Of a stretch of DNA of 64,000 nucleotides, positions 23,601-35,539 are shown piece after piece (the first letter of the stretch is position 1; each line of letters starts with the position of its first letter). The notes beneath the pieces were generated by a model that saw only the letters and a program-made list of their open reading frames with translations, searched no databases and was not told the DNA's origin. Source of the stretch: Nyssa sinensis (lineage: Eukaryota; Streptophyta; Magnoliopsida; Cornales; Nyssaceae). Location: NCBI GenBank assembly GCA_008638375.1, contig CM018052.1, positions 14,598,450-14,662,449 of the forward strand, in the 5' to 3' direction. Both the position numbers and the translations under genes were made by a program.

Positions 23601-26600
23601 AACCACTCCATTCGAGTTGGGAAGAGCCTTCTCCATTTCTGATGAGTCATCCAGAGTTCTGATATCAGATTTTCCTAGAATCTTTTTCTTCTTTGTAGAA
23701 ACCTTGTTATGACCATCTTGAACGTCAACCAACTTTTCTTTCGAAATATTGTCCGCTGAGATTTTCGGCTTTTTTAAGCATCTCAATGCTCTATCAAATT
23801 TTGACTTAGTTATGGTCTTGGTTTCACTTTTTCTAGTTCCCACACCCAAATCAGAGAAGTTTTTATCACGACCTGTAGGGAAAGATATACTGGGAGATTG
23901 AAAGATCAAATCCTCCTTCCATTGGTTTTGAGTCACGTCATTCTTGGCAGAATCCAGGTTTTTTGTTTTTGAACTTACAAGGGGATCTCTCAGTTGCTGA
24001 TCAACAATTCTTGTAGAGCTTCTGCCAGGTTTCTTTGATTTAAGAATTCCATTGTTGCTTTCATTCTGGTCTGAAGAAGAGGGCAAAGCAGTGACCAAGG
24101 TTTCATCACCCTGATTCAGAGGTTTTGCTGCAGTAGATAGAGCAGGAACATGTTCTGGCATTGGTTCTATAACACTAGTGTCAAACTTAACTTTCTTGTC
24201 TCTTCTACAAGTTTTTCTTTTCAAATTTGGATTGCCGTTATTTTCATGTTTTTCTTGCATAATACATTCAGCTAGATTTTGTGAATTAACATGAATTCCA
24301 ACTTCACCCATAATTCTCTTGGCTGTCTTCTTTCGGGTGCTTTCGCCTGCCTGCCTTCCTCTCTTATTGGATCTTTGAAGTCCACGTTTGCTGTTAGAAT
24401 TTATGGTTCTGGGAGAGGACAAAGTGCGTAAGCTGACTTCTGCTATATCAGTCCCCTGTTCGGGAACCTTGCTTTCTGTTATTCCAGTTCTGGGTTCCCC
24501 ACTGGTAGTTGCACCCTGTAAGATTACTTTGCCTTCATTTTCCTGAATTTCATCAGTATCTGCAACCTGCTTTTCACTACTAATTTAGTAATATGCAGAT
24601 GAATTAAGCAAGAAAAAGGGGGCGGGTGGGAAGTGGAGTGTGAAAAGGAAAAATCATAGACAATAGGGATGATACGTTCGATGAAATGATCACTATTGAA
24701 TACCTGCATTTTCATGGGACTTGAACAGAGTTCAGGAGAGCAAGCTCTTTGTGTCCACTCAAACATCTCGCTATCAAAGTAATCTGCATCACTCAAAGTA
24801 ATCTGTGTTTTCTCCTACATTAAATAAAAAGGCATTTCAAATCAACTTAAGGAATTAAATAATAGAAAACTTTTGCATTAATGTCGTGTCATGCAGAAAC
24901 TCTTCGAGTGAGTCAAAGAAAAGCCCAGTTTGATTTTAAACTGAAAACAGAACAAAGTGCATTAGAAAGTGCAAATTACAGTTGACTCTCTAACTAAGAA
25001 ATTATTAATTAATAGTACTATTAATTATTAAGTTTGTTAATGATTTTTATTAACAAAAAAATTGCCCCACAAGCATACAATCTTAAATATAAAAATAGGA
25101 CATGCATACATTTTTTCAATAAGAAAGCTCTTAATCTTCTTTTTTTGTTGCTAGTACATAATATTACAAATATGTTTCATATAATAAATATATATGATTA
25201 CATATGTTCTTTTCTATTCTAATAAATAATGTCGCAAAGGGATTTTTCCAAAAAAACTATTAATTATTAAGTAACAAAATTATAAATTATCCACCAATGA
25301 AAGAAGTTTGTTCCTTTAAAAATTATTAATTTATAGAGATTATTAAGTTATTGAATATTAATTATTAGATGGTAAACTGCCAACAGTTTCTTCACAAATT
25401 ATACATTAAGGTCTGACAGGCAGTTTCTTCCAAAATTTGCAAGCTTTTAAGAGGAACTGTCTACAAAGACTATACAACAACACTGTTCAGCAATTCAAAT
25501 TTTTCTCCATTATTTTTCATTGGTTATAAACTGCTTTGTGTCTAATTCCTAATCGGGAAAATAGGGCAGGTTATATTCCAGCCAGTACAATGACTCAACA
25601 TGTACCATGAATAATTTCAGACAGAAACCCAAGCTTACTATAAACTGATTGAGAATTTGAATACTTACTTCTGGGGTCATTCTAGAGGAGATTTCATCGT
25701 CTGAGTCCTTGATATCACTGAAGGAAAGAGCTTTTGGTGGTGTATCCATGTTGTAGTCCCCATTTGTTTGCTGACTTAATTTTTCTATATCCTCCTCCTC
25801 TCTCAACCAGAAGAATGGAGAAAACACTGGTTCTCCCTTTTCATTTCTAATAGGTTTGTCTTTCAATACAACTGAACTTCTCTCTGGCTCATGTTTGGTA
25901 GTTTCACCTCTTCCGCCTTCAAACTTTTCTGGCCGTGTTGGTGTCTCTTCTGAAGGAGGATATTGTGGCACTTGAACCCTTTTCTTTGTTGGAAAGGAAG
26001 GCTTCCCAGTGTTCGGATTAGAATTTTTTACTTCGAGCTTTGATGACTGTTTTGAACCCCTTTGGTGGTATCTTCTCTGATTCTCTTGTGTTTCTTGGCT
26101 AGTTCTACCTTTCCCTTGTCCCCCACAAACCTTATCATCTTCAGGTTTGCTCTCTCCATCTGCACAACCAGAAAATGAAAAACATGTAGGATGGAATTGA
26201 ACTGATAGTTGCCCTCAGTATATAGGGCAGTAAAATTACATTTAAGCACCTAATATTATGTACTTTTGAATACAGAAAATGTGATTATATAGATGAATTT
26301 CCATTACAATTAAAAAAAGTTTATGGATGCTAATGAGAAGGAATAACATGCAACAACCTGATGCTATGAACATCTGTATACCATAACCTCTTCCATAAAC
26401 AAAAATATAAATCTTTAGTTTATTATAACTTATAGATTTCCTCTGAATGTACAACTGGCTTATGTTGTAGACATTAAACTTCTTATCTAATCAGAAACCA
26501 TGCAGGATGAAGAAAAATAATGGCAAAGTAATGGTACCATTCACAATAACACAAAGCTAGATTTTAATATGGAAGATATTATCTCTGAAGACAATCATAG

Positions 26601-29215
26601 ATGAAATTCTCTCAATGTATATTCTCTAATAAAACTAGTTATTCAGACAACATATAAACATTTTTTAACCCAGCTCTTTTATGTTTCAAATATGCACAAC
26701 AAAATATTACCTGAGAATTTTGTTGAAGGTGCAGTTTGAGAGACAAATATATTGACTCCTGAAGAAATTTCCATGCTCTTGTAAATGCTCACCAAGTTAT
26801 CCATATGAGGGGCAGGGCGGACCTCTGCAGCAGGAAATATAAATTAATTGATGCAAAGAAATCAGCTGCATAAAACCTATTCATCCCAAAAATATATGAG
26901 CCATATGGACATGAGTTGGGATTAAACCAAACTACAAACTCAGCTAGATGTTAAACTCGTTAAGAAGTAAAAAGAATACTGTATGTTGTAGAATACCTTA
27001 AGGGCAAAAGATTTTACCCATGATGAGTGATCACTTCAACTAAAATACCAAAGTGGCCATAAAAGGGAGAGAACAAGATGGAGGAAGAAAATAATAATTC
27101 ATTTCCCAAAATGGAAGAAATAACACAACTGATCAAAGCATTATATCCCTACTACTTGGGTTGGCAATGCAAATCTTTTTTTGTCATTCAGCTATTAGAA
27201 ACCATCTTTCCAAATATCATAGTTGCATCTTTTTTCAACATAATTATCCAACGTAAAAAATCAATGAGCAACCTAAAGATAACATTTTCTGGATGGACTC
27301 GAACAGTTTTCTCTCAAAATGTAATACAAGCTTCAATTTCAGTTCATATAAACTATGCTGACCTAGAGCCATGTAGGTTCATGTAATTCATGATTGTTAA
27401 CATTCATGAACTTTCACAAAGTAGCTTCCTCCAACAGCAGTGAAAAAGTAAACTAATTGTCAAAATTTAAAATTTTATATACCCACGAGTTTCATCTTAA
27501 ACCTCAAATCACTTCTAAGCAAAGCAAGACCAATTTAAGGTAAAAATTGAACTCCAGTTGTAAATGGCCCTAGATTGAGTCAGAAATATCAACCTAAAAA
27601 CCTTTTAAAAAAAAATGGCTCTCGTCTAATGCCAGATGAACCAATGAGTCATGGAAAATAGAATTAACTGGATATCATTAATAGAAAACATTTATTCCCT
27701 AATGTCTATTCAGAACTCATTTTCGTAATCAAAATTTACAAAGAATTAATGTTTTTACTGGATTAAGAAAATTAAAAATTCATTTTAAGAGCAAACAATA
27801 TAGTCTGTCTTTCTTGAAGATTGTGAGTGAGAGATAATGTCAAGGATGTGTTCGTATTGGAGCAAAGGTTACACAAAGGATGGGAAACTCCAAGTGCTTT
27901 CAGTAATGGCTCCACAGTAGAGATTCCTGCAGGCTGCAGCAATAAGCTTAATATAGTAATGGGGTTCTTGAGGCAACGTCAAGAAGGTAGAGAGTCATGA
28001 CTCATGACAATCTGTGGTGTATTGGGGGGAGGGGGGATGATAGTTCAAAAGTGAACAATCTTAAACATTTGGACCTCAGTACTATTGTAGTGGTTGTTAG
28101 CTCATTGCTCAAGTAATTAACCTAATCAAGCATGATCTTAGCCTAAATGGGCATGGGCCAATCTAAACCAATGTGTCCTGAAACATGGATCGTTATGGTA
28201 CATAAAACAGAAACGGGAATGTAGATCATCACTTGTTATATAACGTGGTATATTAGGGGTTAGCTTCTTCGGATCTCTTTGTTAGAATGAAATAAATTTT
28301 TTTGGAATGTCATATGCTTTCTAATTATATTTGTAATAATATTTATATTCATATACACATACATAGATATATTGAAAAAATTCCAACAAATCCAAGCCAT
28401 TATAAAATAAAAATTCTAACAATGTATGAATGTATTTTCTTGTTTGTTGTATTTTTTTTAGGGCTTTTAATATTTTAGATTGGAATGCCAAATCTTGCAT
28501 TCCAGATCGCGAATGATCCACATTTTAGATTGTGTAATCCAATTCATAATTCGCTAGGGGAGAACGAATTGTGGTAACTATGGTTTGAACACATGTGACT
28601 TGACTTGAAAGAGGTATGGCCTAACATGACTTGACTTGCAAGGGGTAAGGTGTGAGATTAAGTCCTTGCGTGTCCTAGAAAGGTTAGTTGTTATACATAT
28701 AAGCCAAGTTCGTCATGAGTAGTTGGGAATTACCCTACGTGGTCAAGGAGGATTTACTGCCAACCTATTACAACAATGTCAGTTTGTCCCTTGTGTCAAA
28801 TCTCTCTTCTCTAGAAAGACCAAAGTATATTGCAAGGTGTAGCCCAAAGCACACTTTAGTGACCCATAACTCTAACCTCTAGTCCACATGGCCCTAGAGG
28901 TCCCACAGAAGGAATATGGCATGGCACAAGGACCAAATATAGCCACGCACGAGGCTCAAAAAGCCGCCTAAGGTATACCCCCCAACCTTAGGCAACCATG
29001 AAATGGCATGATGAAAATCATACAAGTGAGATGCAGTATACTGCCTACGAGCTACGCTACGTCCAAGATTAACACGCCTTATGAAGTATAGCTCGCTAGC
29101 ATAGTTGTCAAAATGTGTATTGTGGCACGTATCATTTTCTGAAAATATTGTATCGTGTATTGTTTCGTATCATATATCATAAGATACGCTCAAGTTTTTA
29201 TATATAGATTTGTAA

Positions 29216-29252
<37 letters not shown>

Positions 29253-31237
29253 CACATATATACACAATGTTATATACTTAAATATCTATATATATACAAT
29301 CTTTAAAATGATAAAAAAAACATTTTAACTCATAAAAAATTCAACTTAAATTCCATAAAATAAAAGAATCAAGATTTATAAATAGAAGTTCCAAACCAAA
29401 ATTTTAATAATCCAAGTTTCCAACATAGTTCATCAATATCAAAATTTAACGACAAAATCCAAAATAATTCATCCCATTTCCATCTCAATCTCCAATTTCA
29501 ATGTTATCGATATCTTCATCATCATCATATGCAAAAAATTCTTGTATATAACAAAACAACAAAAAAGAGGCCAAAATGATGTCGTCTAGTTATACGTATC
29601 ACACGTATTGTGTATCATACAATACAGTGCAAAAAGATACAACTATAAGACATGTATCGTTTTATGTCTGTATCGAAAAGCATCATTTTATGTTTGTATC
29701 AAAATGTATCATAACATACTAACAACTATGCTTGCACGAAAGTTGCCTCAACTCACTCGGAGGAGATGTTAGAGCAGCCTCAACTCTTCAGGAGGAGGTG
29801 ACCTCACAATTATCCCTTATCTAAGTCCTGAGCCAGAGTTCAAAGACTAACACAATTACCTCAATGATGGACATGTGTCATCATATGAGTGGTGAATGTG
29901 TCAAGGGGAATTTTTACAAGTACCCAGCTCATGGCCAATGTAGTTCTATCATGTGGCTGCAGTAATACATACTTACAAAGATGATATCATTTGCCCCAAC
30001 ACATAGATGTGATGTAATCAATTCAATGCATCCAGATTCCAGACAGTGGTGGGATATGTACCATCAGCCTAACACTGCAGACCCAATCAATATAACAAGT
30101 AGGCAGTCATGAGGAACAGCTCCCCACAATTGGGGCTCTTCAGGGGGAGTTCATAAACACCAGAAGCATTGTCACTTGTATTTTTTGGATTTTCTTTATT
30201 CTCGAAGGAGTCGATGACAACCAATGTAGTTTCTGTTTCGATAGACAACATATAAGGAAACTTTTGAAGAAAGTGCGATTAATCAAGTCTATAAATTTTG
30301 AAGAAAATGCCATAAAACGAGCCTATAAATTGGATTTCTCATCTTAATATTGATTCTCTAGTTTTCATCAGTTGTGTTATACCAGATGCATATGGATTAA
30401 GCCCTGTGGAGGACAATTCATTAGAAAAATAAAACTTATTTTATTTAGACATATTCCAAATACATTTCTCACGTTGATAAGATATAAATAATAAAAGAAA
30501 TAAGAATGGGAAGCTTGACACTCACCTCTACGTCGATATGGAACTTTACACACTGGACAATTGGAAGCTGATTTCATTGATTTTTCAATACATGAACTGA
30601 AATCATACACAGAACATTGTGTCAGGCTTCTACTTCTACACCTTTGAAAATGTTATGTATTTGTATGCATGTATGTGTTTGTGTGAATATAAGAACCAAG
30701 TAAAGGAATGGAACTATAAGAGGGGCTTACTTGCAAAACACATGATTGCATGTGAGTGAAACTGCAGAATTCAGTAGACTCAAGCTGTAAAAATAGAAAC
30801 ATTGCAAATATCAATCTCAGCGATTCAACCCTAAAAGAAAAAAACCCCTACCCAGAAACAACTTAAGAAACTACTTAGCAAAACAACTTAAGAAAGCAAA
30901 AAATAAACCAAGAAATCATTAAATGAATTGAAAATTACAGAGTCGAAACGAAGACAGTGAGCATAGGCAATACATAATTGAACTGATATAGTACTCTTAG
31001 GGTTCATAACAAATTTGGGAATAAAATAAAAATTGAATGTAGAATTTGGAGGAAATATGATGCTCATGTCATCAAATTGGGTTTCTGGTGTTGAAATTGT
31101 AGTTAGCATCAACGACTAACGTATATGTATACTTTTCTACATACATAAATATGTACGTTTATATGTATATGCAGAGATTACCAGATGGGGCACTTGAGTT
31201 CTCTGCCCATTCTCTCAAGGTGTGAAGAGTCCGCCAT
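20659..31237 (-). CDS. BRCA1: BRCA1 orthologue (RING-ePHD-BRCT2), complete, 14 exons
   Basis: Exons, 5' to 3': 31237-31182, 30784-30731, 30596-30526, 26824-26711, 26159-25669, 24814-24704, 24566-23532, 23416-23316, 22876-22690, 22613-22513, 22404-22272, 22182-22017, 21862-21744, 21009-20659. All introns are GT-AG and all phases join, giving 3090 nt and 1029 residues; the Arabidopsis protein is about 940. Residues 16-53 form a C3HC4 RING (C16, C19, C31, H33, C36, C39, C50, C53). A plant-BRCA1 block SPFFWLREEED lies near residue 215 and FDSEMFEWTQR near 275. An extended PHD spans about 634-755 (CAFCHSTEDSE, HAHRNCIEWAPN, SFHVPCAKL). Two BRCT repeats follow at about 800-890 (WIKACM) and 914-1029 (SNSWVLNSI). 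In plants BRCA1 works with BARD1 as an E3 ligase in homologous recombination. The N-terminus MADSSHLERMGRELKCP and the FFWL block favour BRCA1 over BARD1. Confidence 0.95.
26825..30525 (-). other. BRCA1 intron 3, about 3.7 kb, with transposon DNA
   Basis: It lies between the RING exon 3 (donor GTGAGT) and exon 4 (acceptor CTGCAG). It holds a MITE-like element (29098-29732), a TA/CA microsatellite near 29218-29250, and repeat-like text around 28560-29097 and 29733-30170 that reads like the two halves of an older unclassified element. A 102-codon ORF at 27078-27386 on the other strand has no recognisable motif and is probably chance. Confidence 0.6.
29098..29732. mobile_element. MITE-like element with 11-bp inverted ends
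   Basis: It begins AGCATAGTTGT and ends ACAACTATGCT, a perfect 11-bp inverted repeat. The subterminal parts on both sides are rich in GTATC/GATAC words (for example CGTATCATTTTC and GTATCAAAATG). The middle is AT-rich and non-coding. If the repeat is taken as the inner 8 bp (ATAGTTGT), the flanks GCTAGC and GCTTGC agree at 5 of 6 positions and may be a worn target duplication. The superfamily is not determined. Confidence 0.6.
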
Positions 31238-31250
31238 TGATAGAAAGCGC

Positions 31251-31283
<33 letters not shown>
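31251..31283. repeat. (GA)n repeat in the BRCA1 5' leader
   Basis: About 16 GA units, seen as CT on the gene strand, starting 14 bp upstream of the BRCA1 start codon. It probably lies in the 5' UTR. Confidence 0.85.
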
Positions 31284-31285
<2 letters not shown>

Positions 31286-31830
31286 AGAGGGAAGCTGAAC
31301 AGGAGAACGCAAAGATGGAGTGATGGGAGCGAGTCAAAAGGGAAGGTGAACAGAATAACACGAAGCTGGAGCGATGGCGCGAGATTTTGGTGGTCTTTTG
31401 AAAAAATTTGATATTTGAATTTTTAACCGCGCGAAAATCTATCTCACCCGCCGCAACTTTTCGTACTTTTTTTTTAGATTTCCTTCCATTGTTATTCTAC
31501 AGTTTTTGTAATTTCATATTTATTCTCAAATTCTCCAAGCTATATTATGCTAGTCACCGCTTATTCGACACGTTCATACTACAGTACAGTTGCTCCTTTA
31601 GGGATTATTTGTTAATAATTCTAATGATACATATTTTAAAGATCTATAACAATTAAGATTTATGGAGATGGAATTACATATATTTATTGAGGTGGCGTAT
31701 GGAAACTTTCGAAGTTTTCACTTCTTATTTTTTGAAAATAAAAATTAGTTTCTGCTTTTATTGATAAAAAATAAAACAAAAAAAATTATGTTCGGTACAA
31801 ATGAGAAAATGATTCCATCATTTTATATGT
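31284..31830. other. BRCA1 upstream region
   Basis: Contains the candidate E2F site and then AT-rich DNA up to the Tat LTR at 31831. No divergent gene was recognised; the 82-codon ORF at 31408-31656 has no motif. Confidence 0.45.
31429..31436 (-). promoter_or_regulatory. Candidate E2F site upstream of BRCA1
   Basis: On the BRCA1 strand this reads TTTCGCGC, which fits the E2F consensus TTTSSCGC. It lies about 192 bp upstream of the start codon. E2F sites are common in plant S-phase and repair genes, so the position is sensible. An 8-base match alone is weak evidence of function. Confidence 0.45.
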
Positions 31831-32342
31831 TGGTAATACATCATGATATGCCTAAAAATGACTCTATTAAAATTAGGACACATGGACTCTTAAGTTGTGT
31901 GCAGTCTTGATCACTGATCAAGTGACAATAGTAAGCATCTCGAGTGATTGATTTGTTAGAAGGCCACTTCCCGAACTACTCATGGCTGATTGATCAGCCC
32001 GGTATTATATGATCACAGCCTAGCTTCCATATCTAAATTCCATGTAAAGTCAAACAAGAAAATTGCTTTTTGTGATAATCATAATCCCGAGATTCTCTCA
32101 TAAGATCTTTTCAAAATGGCAAGAGCATTGCTTATAAAGATGATGCAAGGTACGCCCTAAAGGCTAAGTTGAATTAATTTCTTCCATCACTAGAAATTCT
32201 TATCGTTCCATCATCCTATGACTTAGTCATCGAAGTGGCCTTCACCAAGGCCTCTCCGCTGAACTTCATTGTTGATTGTTTTGAAAGAAACCTCAAAGCA
32301 ATCTCAACCATTGCTATGATTGCACCAAATCTCATCATAACA
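31831..32342 (+). repeat. 5' LTR of the truncated Tat element
   Basis: It starts TGGTAATACATC and ends CATCATAACA just before the primer-binding site. It shares wording with the LTR at 11894-12440, both near the start (AAAAATGAC) and near the end (TCATCGAAGTGGCCTTCACC against TCATCAGAGTGGCTATCACC). Confidence 0.65.
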
Positions 32343-32343
32343 A

Positions 32344-32363
32344 TTTGGTGCAATCTGTGGGAA
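32344..32363 (+). other. Tat-type primer-binding site
   Basis: TTTGGTGCAATCTGTGGGAA resembles the TTTGGCGCCGTCTGTGGGAA found right after the 5' LTR of Tat-type elements, with a few substitutions. Confidence 0.65.
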
Positions 32364-32869
32364 CGATAATTTATCAATTCCCATTGAATCTTTCGAACGC
32401 TAAAATTTTTCAATCATGACCCCAAAACTCCGTCCAAAAAGAAACTAACCATTACCTTCCCAACAATCTCAAACCTTAGATAGGCGTCTTAATCAGGGGA
32501 GGCCTAAAACAAACCCTATAGATTGAAGGGTTGATATATTTACCCAACACGCTGAGATTTTAACCCAAACTGTGGCTGCCTTGGTACCAAACCAACAAAA
32601 GACATCGGTTCCTCATCTTTCCCCACCAGTTGGGGATGATACAAACTAAGAGACCCAAGTTCGTGATCAAAGGACTCAAAAGATCTCTCATTGCATCTAA
32701 CACGGTCTCAACAACAATCTAGATCACATTAGAAGACTGAGATAGTGGTAGATTCCGAAGAAGTAAACAAGGCAGACCAAAAAGGAAAGGTACCTCAACA
32801 TTCGAACAAGCAACACCTATATTCCTTGTTCAGCATGTCATGGGACCCCTTCACAAAAGAGATCATGGC

Positions 32870-33690
32870 AAAATAACGACTTAAGAAGATCATGTTGTTG
32901 AAGTTTGAACTATATAATAGGAAGACTAATCCTACATATCATCTATTTCACTTCCATCATACCATCGCCCTTCATCGATGAACTGATGCTTTGATGTGCA
33001 TATCCTTTTGCCATAGTCTCAAGGGTGCAACACTAGAATGATTCCAATGTCTTCCCCCAAACTCAATCCCTTTCTTTGTAGATTTAAGTCAAAAGTTTGT
33101 GAACCAATTCATCATAAGTAGAAGACTCCATAAGGGATATCCTAACCTTGGAGTAGGGTAAAGGGGAAAATTTAAGGGACTTTTAATGCCCGATTTAGTA
33201 CCAAGCTCACGTTAATAGAATGATGTGAGGAGAGATTCATTGTTACAACGTTGACGTCTAGATTACTACCCTAGAGATTTAGAGATCCCCTTACTAAGAG
33301 TACCCCTAGCAGACATGGCAGAAATATTGTTGAAAGCATAAAAGTATATTACCCTTGAGGACGTCAAAATCTACTTCAGAGAAACTAGATAGCAACCTCA
33401 AAAGGATGAGTAGGCCCAAAAAAATACTACTAAGGAAGAAAAGAAAAGAAGGAGAACCTAGAAAAAGGAGATTTAAAGCTGTAACTGAGTACATATTCCA
33501 AAAAATTCAACACATATACATCTCTGAATGTCCCCCCCCCCCTCCCCTAGGCATATCCTCCATCAGATTCAGACACATGAGGACCTTAGGTGGCCAGATC
33601 AGTTGAAAGGAGAATTTAAAAAATGGAACAAGAATAAATATTACAAGTTCCACAAGGACTATGGTCAAACTACCAATGAGTGTTGAGTCC
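32870..33690 (+). pseudogene. Tat gag remnant
   Basis: Reading across stops gives KFELYNRKTNPTYHLFHFHH, then CISFCHSLKGATLE and LPPNSIPFFVDLSQKFVNQF, which follow the retrotransposon gag (capsid) pattern. Further on, YKFHKDYGQTTNEC near 33640 resembles the YCxFHxxxGHxTxEC segment of Tat gag. Frameshifts and stops separate the pieces. Gag would build the virus-like particle. Confidence 0.7.
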
Positions 33691-35099
33691 TGAAATAGGA
33701 GATCGAAAGTCTAATTTATAGGGCAAAGATTTAGAAATATATCTAATAAAAAGTCAGACTAGAAGGACATGGAAATAATCGCTTTTAGAGGCCATCAGAT
33801 ACTAACCCCAAGGTCTATACAATCAAGGCCCAGGGAATTATCCCCAGGAAGTCATTTATGTTCTATATGCTAAATAATTTAAAGTTGGATTATCAAACAA
33901 AGCTCAAAAAATGTATGCTTGAGAGGTTAAATTAGAGCCTTTTTCACTCCATATTAATGTCATTGAGAAAAATCAAAAGTCATTGTCATAGATCCTATTT
34001 ATCAAGCTTAATATGGTGGGAATTCATTACCAATACAATGATTCTCTTGTAATCTCATTAAAGGTAGAAAAATTTGAGATCATAAGAGTTTTAGTTAACA
34101 TAGGGATCTTGACAATGTTTTATTCAACCTTTCATCAAACAAATGAAAATAGATGCAAAGGAGATATTCCCGACCTTTGCCTTCACAGTAGGATTCAATA
34201 GGGAGTTAAGTTTATCCATGGGCATAATCAAACTCCGAGTCACTATTAGACAAGATAAGGATTAGAAGACTCCAATGACCGAACTTATGATAGTGGATGC
34301 CAAATCCCAATACAATATGATAGTAAAGAGGCCTAGAATTCATGACATGTAATCTGTCTCATTAACATATCATCAATGTTTAAAGTATGTACTGAAGGAA
34401 AGCTGACCTCATGGGAGTGTCATACAATTGCCCTTAAAGGCCAACTTCTAAATAGAAATTACTAAAATAGTTTAAGACTATTGAGGTCCTAAGCTCATAT
34501 TTAAAAGAATATGGGGATTTTCATTTAGAGATTGATGAACCACTCAATCCAAGAAGAAGAAACAATTCAGTCCAAGCCAAGGAAGAAGTCCAAAAAAAAA
34601 AAAAAAAGTTAACCTTCAAGATCTAAAAAAGCAGTTGTAACTAGGGTTAGCTCTAGATCTAGAAATAAAAGAAGCGTTGATAGCCTTTCTAAAGGAAAAG
34701 CTATCAATGTTTGCTTAGACTGCGCATGATATGCAGGGGATTACTTATGGCAGATTTAGACCACTCTCTTATACTACAAAAAATAAGGTTATTTGCCCTA
34801 AAGTGGCATAAGATTATTAGCAAAAAAGTTCAAAGGCTACTTGATATAAGGACAATCAAAGAGGTTTTTACCCAGATTGGCTGGCTAATACAGTGCTATC
34901 AAAAAATAAAAATAAAAATAAAGGGTTTGTGTTGATTATACCAACTTTAACAAAGGTTGTCCAAACAATAGTTTTCATATACCCCGAATTGACGAGCTCA
35001 TGGTTGCCACTGCTGGAAAGATTTGTTGAGTTTTATAGACACCTACTTAAGATACAACTAGATCCAAATGTACCCTCTAGATCAAAAGAAGGCAACCTT

Positions 35100-35538
35100 C
35101 ATCTCTAAACGAGACCTATACTACTACAAGGTCATGCCCTTATGACTTAAAAATGTTGTGGCTACCTACCAACACTTGGTAAACAAAATGTTCTACCATC
35201 ATATCAGGAACACTATGCAGATTTACATCAACAATATACTATTCAAGAGAAAAATAAAGGAAGAATACATCTAATAATTAACCTAGATGTTTGACATCGT
35301 GAAGAAACATAGAATGAGGCTCAACTCCTTTAAGTGTAAAGTTGGAGTATCTAAGGGAAAACTCATGGAAATCATTATCTCCCAACGTAGGATTAAAGTC
35401 AACACCTCACAAATTATGGCTCTTCTAGAGATGAAATCTCCGCAAATAAAAAAAGAAGTGCAAAGCCTGAATAAAAGGGTTGTAACCTTAAATAGATTCA
35501 TCTACAAATCTATGGATCAATGTTTGCAAGGGGAATAA
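35100..35538 (+). pseudogene. Reverse transcriptase remnant with altered active site
   Basis: It contains DLYYYKVMPL, VATYQHLVNKMFYHHI and then IYINNILF, where active RTs have the Y-x-D-D box. Both Asp codons read Asn here. Downstream, RMRLNSFKCKVGVSKGKL and KKEVQSLNKRVVTLNRFIYK are standard thumb/connection wording of Ty3/gypsy RT. The remnant ends near 35538 and no RNase H follows. The lost Asp pair would abolish polymerase activity even without the stops. Confidence 0.75.
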
Positions 35539-35539
35539 A

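Larger units (their letters stand above)
31831..35538 (+). mobile_element. Truncated Tat-lineage retrotransposon (LTR, gag, RT)
   Basis: 5' LTR, primer-binding site, gag and reverse transcriptase follow in order on the + strand. The copy stops abruptly after the RT motif NRFIYKSMDQCL at about 35530; RNase H, integrase and 3' LTR are missing. All coding parts are broken by stops and frameshifts. The LTR and gag wording place it in the same clade as the element at 1-12440, but it is a separate copy. Its left edge lies about 590 bp upstream of the BRCA1 start codon. Confidence 0.78.

Noticed and set aside
27078..27386. 102-codon ORF within BRCA1 intron 3
   Set aside because: No motif and AT-rich; opposite to the gene.
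20659..31237. BARD1 instead of BRCA1
   Set aside because: BARD1 shares the RING, extended PHD and BRCT plan, but the N-terminus MADSSHLERMGRELKCP, the SPFFWL block and FDSEMFEWTQR are features I know from plant BRCA1.
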